DNA of 64,000 bases. It comes from Cranoglanis bouderius (lineage: Eukaryota; Chordata; Actinopteri; Siluriformes; Cranoglanididae). Below are positions 58,361 to 64,000 of the stretch, in pieces. The translations under genes and the position numbers were made by a program. The notes beneath the pieces are model-generated. The model saw nothing but the letters and a program-made list of their open reading frames with translations, was not told the origin of the DNA and did no database searches. The stretch's first letter is position 1. The number at the start of each line of letters is the position of its first letter. Location: assembly GCA_023630585.1 (NCBI GenBank), contig CM042540.1:9163074-9227073 (forward strand). Direction: 5' to 3'.

Positions 58361-59175
58361 GAACACTTTGGTCTCAGCTGGGCAACCTGGACTTTGAAGA
58401 TGACATAGTCATAGCATCTTATACACACTGGCAGATGCAAACCAAGATATCCTGGCAATCCTGGCAGGCCTGTCCATTAAAAAAGACAAGACCAAGGCTA
58501 TGCACATAAACAATACCTGTGATGATTGCATGAGGTTGGAAGGAATAGACTTGGAAAAACTGAAAACTTTCACATGCCTCAGCAGTGCTAGGGAAGGATG
58601 GAGGGACAGATGCAGACATCCAGGCAAGGATAGGGAAAGCATATAGCATGTCTGACTCCTAAACCCATCTGGAACTCCAAGGGGATAGCCAAGAACACCA
58701 AGCTCCAAATATTCCAAACAAATGTTTGTTCAGGGCTGCTTTATGGCTCAGAAACATGGTCAACAACAACCACACCAAACAGCATCTTTAGACCTTCATC
58801 AACAAGGACCTGTGGATCATCCTGCAGATAAATTGACAGAACACCATTAAAAATAAAGATCTCTGGAAAGATACAGGACAGGAGAGGATTGAGGCTGAGA
58901 GCAGGAAGTAGAAGTGGGACTGGTTGGGACACACCCTCTGAAAACCTGCAAACAATGTAACTAGACAATTGCTAAAATGGAACCAACTGGAGAGAAGAAG
59001 CTGTAGAAGACCCAGAAACACCTTGACAAGTTCACTGGTGGCAGAACTGAAGGAGCTAGGATATGCCTGGAAGGAATCAACATTAGGGTTGATGTGTGCT
59101 AGACTAGCAGAGACAGGATTTAAGTCAGTTTCCAAGTCAAGACAGTCATCATTGCTCAAAGCTGTGCCATAAGTT
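58361..59175 (+). pseudogene. RTE-like LINE RT C-terminal fragment
   Basis: Broken plus frames give LDFEDDIVIASYTHWQMQ (the DD motif, usually FADD), then RKDGGTDADIQARIGKAYSM-like residues. KDLWKDTGQERIEAESRKWD and the terminal LERRSCRRPRNTLTSSLVAE at 58979-59050 follow. It is the expected continuation of 48991-50033, but the RT section between them is missing. Confidence 0.7.
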
Positions 59176-60230
59176 TAGTCAAAGGGATTCAAGAGTGATT
59201 TGTAGTTTCACTCATGATGTGTATGTTTTGACCACAGACAATTGTGGAATGAGCAGGGTGGCAATGCTGCTGTAACTGCAGCTACTGCTTGGTCTGTGGT
59301 GTGGCCTGTTGCTACTTTGACCTGTGGTCATGATTGCTATTGCTCTGACCTGTTTTTTTTTTCTTCTTGCAATTTAAAAACATCTAAGGTATTCATCGTT
59401 TTTCTCAACAGTCTGGGCCTTTGTTTCCCACTTTGTGAAAGTTTAGGCAGGTCTCACTTGGTCTCAGATTGGACAAACTTTGGAGGAACAGTAGCAAAAA
59501 TAGCACTTAGATGGAAGCATTTTTGGCATTTTATTGTAACCTTTGACCAGTAAGTGGTGCTGTCATGAAATGTGTTACATAGCCTCAGGGCATGGTTGTG
59601 AGGATGCCTACCAAGATTTATGTCAGTGTGCTGAGATACAGCCTCACATCCTGTTTGGTGGCTTGGCCATCATTTGTTGGCATATTATGGGCAAACTGTT
59701 TGGAATATCAACAACCTTTGTCCAGGTTGGCCTGAAGATGATGTCTGCCAAATTTGGTGTTGATTGGACATAAGTTGTAGGAGGAGTAGTGGAAAAAACA
59801 GCTTTTGACAAAATCCAAGATATTGACAGGAAGTACACTTGAATTTCACTTCAATGTGAAAAGTTAAGTTGAATGTTGGTGTTCACTTCCGCATACTCCA
59901 GGAAATTATAGGAAAAAATGGCTTGGTACTATTGTCTATTGGTATTGCCGAACAGCAAGTAGTTAGCAACAAGCTAGCCAGCGAACAATATCAGGTTGCA
60001 TTAGCAACAAGGTAATTGTAATGATAACTCGAATGTTTATTTTTTCTTTAACAGCAATTAGTATGGTCAGTATTTTAGATTTAACCAAGGACTGTGTCTG
60101 TATATTAACCGATATAAAGCTGACACTGTTATAAACTAATTGGTAAAAACAGAGAAGGGGCACTCCACACTCAGGAAAGGGACTGGTAATTGAGAAGACT
60201 ATCCCAATTTGGCAAGTTGAAATTGCAAGT
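59176..60230. other. Unrecognised region, probably repeat-derived
   Basis: No gene is recognised. Frames 59242-59553 and 59543-59773 are open but without motifs. Phrases such as ATTGGACATAAGTTGTAGGA and AGGAGTAGTGG look like a common fish interspersed repeat on the minus strand, but I cannot name it. Confidence 0.4.
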
Positions 60231-61768
60231 TGTAACGAATTCAAAAGGCATTACTACCATTATTCCTTTGCCACCAGAATAATGTAATGGATCAACTTTA
60301 AACATGAAACAAAACAGAAGCGCACGCTTGGATTCAAGGCACCTTTTTACAGGAGACGAGTTTTAAAGCGTGCCCGCATTATCTACCAGAATGTGTAGTA
60401 AATCGGATGAATCTGCAACGTTTAAAATAATATTCTCCACCAGTTACAATTTATGTAACAAATTAAAAGATGTTTAACACGTTTAAATGTATTCTCCAAT
60501 TTATGTAAGGAATTAGCTCGAATGGCATGAAATATATCTATATATCTAATCAATGCTTTGTTGTGACCAGTTATAAATATACATCAGCCATAAAAGGGAA
60601 TTTATATAGGTGCACATATACATATAGATAATTAACTACAACGGATTATAATTAATTATGACTATGTATGTGGCCTAGATCAGCTTTATGAACTCTAAAG
60701 AGTGAGTTTATCCTTCTGGCCGGGAAGAATTAACTCACGAAGTTTGTTATTAAAGATTAGAGCGGGTAATCGAGATCGCAGCGTTTAATTTACCCATCAC
60801 GTCAACAAAACAGAGAAAATCAAGCGTGGGATAATAGATTTTAATAGCTAGATGTAACTATGGATACACACGACTAACTCTAAGCAAAACATACATATAT
60901 ACACATCTATATACAGGGAGAGAAAAGGGATAGAGAGAAAGTAATGAAAGAAAGGGAAGCAGACAAAAACACAACTATTTAGCCTTTTTCAGAACCAGCA
61001 CGAACTTAATTCTCCTGTAACATAGGGGTCCAATCTTAAACGCAGATATAGGTCATTAACTATACTTGCATAGCCTCGGGGTTGACAGTTTGTGCGAGGT
61101 CGTGTAGAGTTTGCTGGTTCGTTGTGCCGTTTGAAAAGGCGTGAAGAGGTTGCATCCTTTGTCCGGCAGAGGGATCCTGGTTTCTTCTTCCCGGGGCACA
61201 TGGCCCTGGGGGAGAGAAACCGGAAGGAGTGTAGGAGTGAAGTTAAAGAGTGAGGAGTGAAGTCTAACTCTAACTGAAGTGAAGCGTTGTGTTGTTTTAA
61301 AGACAACACCAACGCACACGCCTCTTTGGGCTATGGGCCAATCAGGAAGTTGGGTTTGCATGTCCGGATGACTCTCTTTGTCTGGTCTCGGACCCTAATT
61401 TAAATGTCCAGGGAGGAGCCGGTCTATACCGTGTTATAAATGAAATTAAGAGAAAACATGAAATGATGTATCCCATTGCAATATGATATGCATAATCAAT
61501 CCGGGTATCTCGAGACGATTAACTACATACCAAATTCGATGGATTTGTAAAGAATATTACAAATAAAACCTGGTTACAGACATTTAAAATGATATGCTAA
61601 ATTAAAACTATTTAAAGTCATTAAGGTTAGTTAAACACACAATATATGTAAATAAGATAACATCACACTATTTAGGCATCGAATAATTACATATAATTGC
61701 ACGTTACATTGAAGAGAAAGAGATTTCTCCATTGTGTGTTAGGTAAGCTTGTGTGTGTGTGTGTGTGT

Positions 61769-61800
<32 letters not shown>

Positions 61801-62220
61801 TTGTGTGCGCGTGTGTATGTCCAGAAGAGGGGGCTGGCGTTCTTCTAATGTCCCACTGGTCCTTGGTCACCTCAGGGTGACCTTAGGGAGGACATTTCTC
61901 CTCTGGCCTTTGCGACTTTGAGGCTAAATCATTTGCCCGTAAACAGAGATTATATCAGAGATTTACAGGCCCTTGGTCGGAGTTTTGGTGGATCCCTGCT
62001 GACGAACTAATCATGAAGTTTCCCAGATGTTCAGTCATCAAATGTTTCTTTTATTGCATGGGTAAGTCCTGTGTGGGTTCCAAAGAGTCTTTTGCATCCC
62101 AAAGGTGCATCTGGTCAAAGGAGGCCTCTTGGGGTTACTCTAGGTCACCTGAGTGGTGAAACTTTCTATGTTTCGTTTGGGTTAATTTAGAAATCAGTTT
62201 GAGCATAGTCATACGCTACA
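60231..62220 (-). mobile_element. Solo LTR, ERV-like family, copy 4
   Basis: Begins TGTAACG and ends CGCTACA, with the 4-bp duplication AAGT (60227-60230 and 62221-62224). The base before AAGT differs on the two sides, which settles the duplication at four bases. The U3 end (61815-62220) matches copy 1 (TGTCCAGAAGAGGGGGCTGG, the reverse of 660-680) and not copies 2 and 3. The core resembles all copies. A GT tract lies at 61749-61810. It is the longest copy, 1990 bases, and has no coding region of its own. Confidence 0.85.
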
Positions 62221-62224
62221 AAGT

Positions 62225-63479
62225 TGAGGAGAGCATTTTCAGTGTTTTTACCAGTTGTGGGAGGGAATTACAAGTTGCAACTTCACGTTGAACATGGCAT
62301 GAGTCCACAACACATCTACTGATGGAAATGTCCCTGAAATGGTCTGGAAGATTATAGCCCATTTGGAGATGAAAAGAGAGGGTGTGTCAATCTGAATAAT
62401 CATGTGACATGGCTGTCTACTGGTTGGCTATGTAAATCTACAGTGCTGGGCTTGCTACACCTAGCCCATAGCCTCGCTATATACTGTTCTTGCTGTTGCA
62501 CTCAGTTTTTAAAAAATCAAAAATAATCCTATTTAAAATATTTGTTAAGTGCAAATAAGACACACTGGATGCCAAAAATAAAAGCTTATATTGATTTTAT
62601 TTTACCTTTGAAACACAGGGTGGCTTAGCCCCTCTAGCCCATTTATACGAGCTGAATCTGATATAATCCTGAACTGAATAGTGTGTAGATCTTAGTGTAA
62701 TGTTACCAGTACATGAGTCCAGTCAATGCTTTCGAATTTTATGCCGTGTGCCAAAAAAAAAAAAAAAAACGTATTCTGCTGCAATGTTTCATTTGCCTTT
62801 CATGTCATTCCAATTGATATGTCCCAACTGATTTGTGTCAATACCCCTCACCCCACTCCACTCAGGTATTGGTCTGGCATGAGATTTTTTTCTGAAAGAA
62901 ATTCTTTAATATTTTTTCTAGTTGTGGCACAAGATCTAATTCAAAGTGAACCACATCCCCAATCACTGTAAGAGTTAAAACACGTTCAAAATTACACTGT
63001 TAGAAATTAAAATGTTAGATTCATGGAGTTGTCTCAAAGTTTGTGTAAATGATTTTTCAGTAATATAATTATTACACTGCACAAAATGTAAAAAGGATTT
63101 AGACCTGATTGAGACAGGACTTAGTCCTTAGCAGCAGAAAGTAGTAATAGTGCCCTTAGAAATATTGCAACATGCCCAAAAGTGACAGAAACACGTGAAG
63201 AGATTGTCCATGAGTGTCCTTTAGCTGTCAGTGAATTGACCAGTGTGTGGGAGGTAGCGGAGGTAGTTGAGGCATGAGTGAAAGAGTGGAAGAAGGAGTA
63301 ATGACTGGATTACTGTTTATTCAGGATCCTAATGGCCTGCAGGTAGAAACTGTTATGCAGCCTGCTGGTTCTGGATTGAATGCTGCGGTACCATGTGCCT
63401 GATGGCAGTCAGGTAAATTGTCTGTGTGCTGGCTGATTGTAATTATGCAATAAAAATCAGTGAACTAAACAATGCTTTT
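62225..63479. other. Spacer with LINE and OR-unit remnants
   Basis: 62225-62770 holds nothing I recognise. 62780-63090 resembles 32040-32440 (CCAACTGATTTGTGTCAATA type), part of an OR-unit spacer. 63290-63430 resembles the minus-strand C-terminal region of the LINE at 36890-36970 (CAGCCTGCTGGTTCTGGATT). No intact gene is present. Confidence 0.5.
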
Positions 63480-64000
63480 ATTTTCTCTCATTACTTTAAA
63501 GAAAGGTTATATAACAATCTCGGGGTGATTTGACTTGGATGGCAGAAGAAATTAAATTTTCAGTTGTTCCAGTGATCTACCTCTTAATAAATCTTGATAG
63601 TATTTTGTCAAAGAGTCAGGCAAACAGAGGACAAACAGGATAAAAAACACAGAGAATGCAAAAGGCCTAAACCAGAGAAGCAACAATGAGTCAGACTTGC
63701 ACACTGAAAAGATGGCAAAACCTCACAGGAATGTACACTGTAGAGTTGGACAGAGCAATTGAGGAAAAACATTTAACAGGTGTGATAAAATTCAGGTGAT
63801 TGTGAGTGTCCAGGCTGAATTCAAACTGGGATAAGGAGCGTGTGCTACTGGGTTGGCAGTGGATGCAGATGTGAAAGTAATCCATAAATTCCATTTCACA
63901 GTATGGTGGACACATTCAAAACAAATTATATGTATAAGTTTGAAGTATTGACTTATTGCCACAACATTCTAATCATTCAACTTTTTGAATACTGCTTACT
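63480..64000. other. OR-unit 3' spacer at the window edge
   Basis: It matches 10195-10800 and 25735-26360 in order (GATTTGACTTGGATGGCAGA, CAGTTGTTCCAGTGATCTAC, AGAGAAGCAACAATGAGTCA, AGTATGGTGGACACATTC). In the other units about 0.4 kb more spacer leads to the 3' end of an OR, so another receptor or its relic is expected just outside. Confidence 0.7.

Noticed and set aside
59242..59773. Possible host exon in the unassigned region
   Set aside because: The open frames have no splice context or motif that I recognise. Repeat-like phrases suggest interspersed-repeat origin.

Overview
The window looks like a teleost fish genome. It is AT-rich and intron-poor, and it is packed with Tc1/mariner elements, fish-type tRNA-derived SINEs, several LINE clades, Ty3/Gypsy and ERV-like LTR sequences and long (TA)n tracts. 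Three intact, intronless seven-transmembrane odorant receptor (OR) genes lie on the minus strand. The repeat mix would suit an otophysan such as a catfish, but I cannot prove the species from sequence alone. Nothing prokaryotic is present.

The host-gene content is a tandem OR array. OR1 (11215-12159), OR2 (19768-20709) and OR3 (26790-27734) are full length, 313-314 codons, and very alike (OR1 and OR3 differ at 12 residues). Each is embedded in a duplicated unit that carries the same 3' spacer and the same 5' flank. Broken members are a TM3-TM4 fragment fused to a SINE (19221-19476), a pseudogene split by a SINE and a LINE (35640-38528), a 5' flank whose gene is gone (45986-46545), and 3' spacer at the right edge (63480-64000) that probably leads to another OR outside the window.

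Left part (1-8600): two solo LTRs of one family, a minus-strand LINE in pieces, a SINE and a Tc1 relic. Central part (8600-28135): the OR array, with a near-complete but defective Ty3/Gypsy element (13952-18706) between OR1 and OR2 and Tc1 relics at duplication junctions. From 28136 to 39400: Tc1, SINEs, a long palindromic MITE, a small spliced gene cassette encoding a C2H2 finger (about 32700-35500), and the OR4 pseudogene. From 39400 to 46560: LTR-like insertions, an RTE-like LINE, a Tc1 split by an LTR and a third solo LTR. From 46560 to 59180: a degraded Gypsy hit by a hAT-type element with a perfect 8-bp target duplication, then a nest of at least four levels (LINE > LINE > Tx1-like LINE > two Tc1 elements), one of which keeps an open 321-codon transposase frame. 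The right part holds the fourth solo LTR.

The ORs work as independent sensory receptors. The mobile elements do not form a system with them, but they mark the duplication breakpoints and provide dated, empty-site-verified insertions. I found no convincing new molecular system. The most unusual items are the OR 5' flank conserved even where the gene is lost, the spliced zinc-finger cassette between inverted motifs, and the solo-LTR family with two alternative U3 ends.
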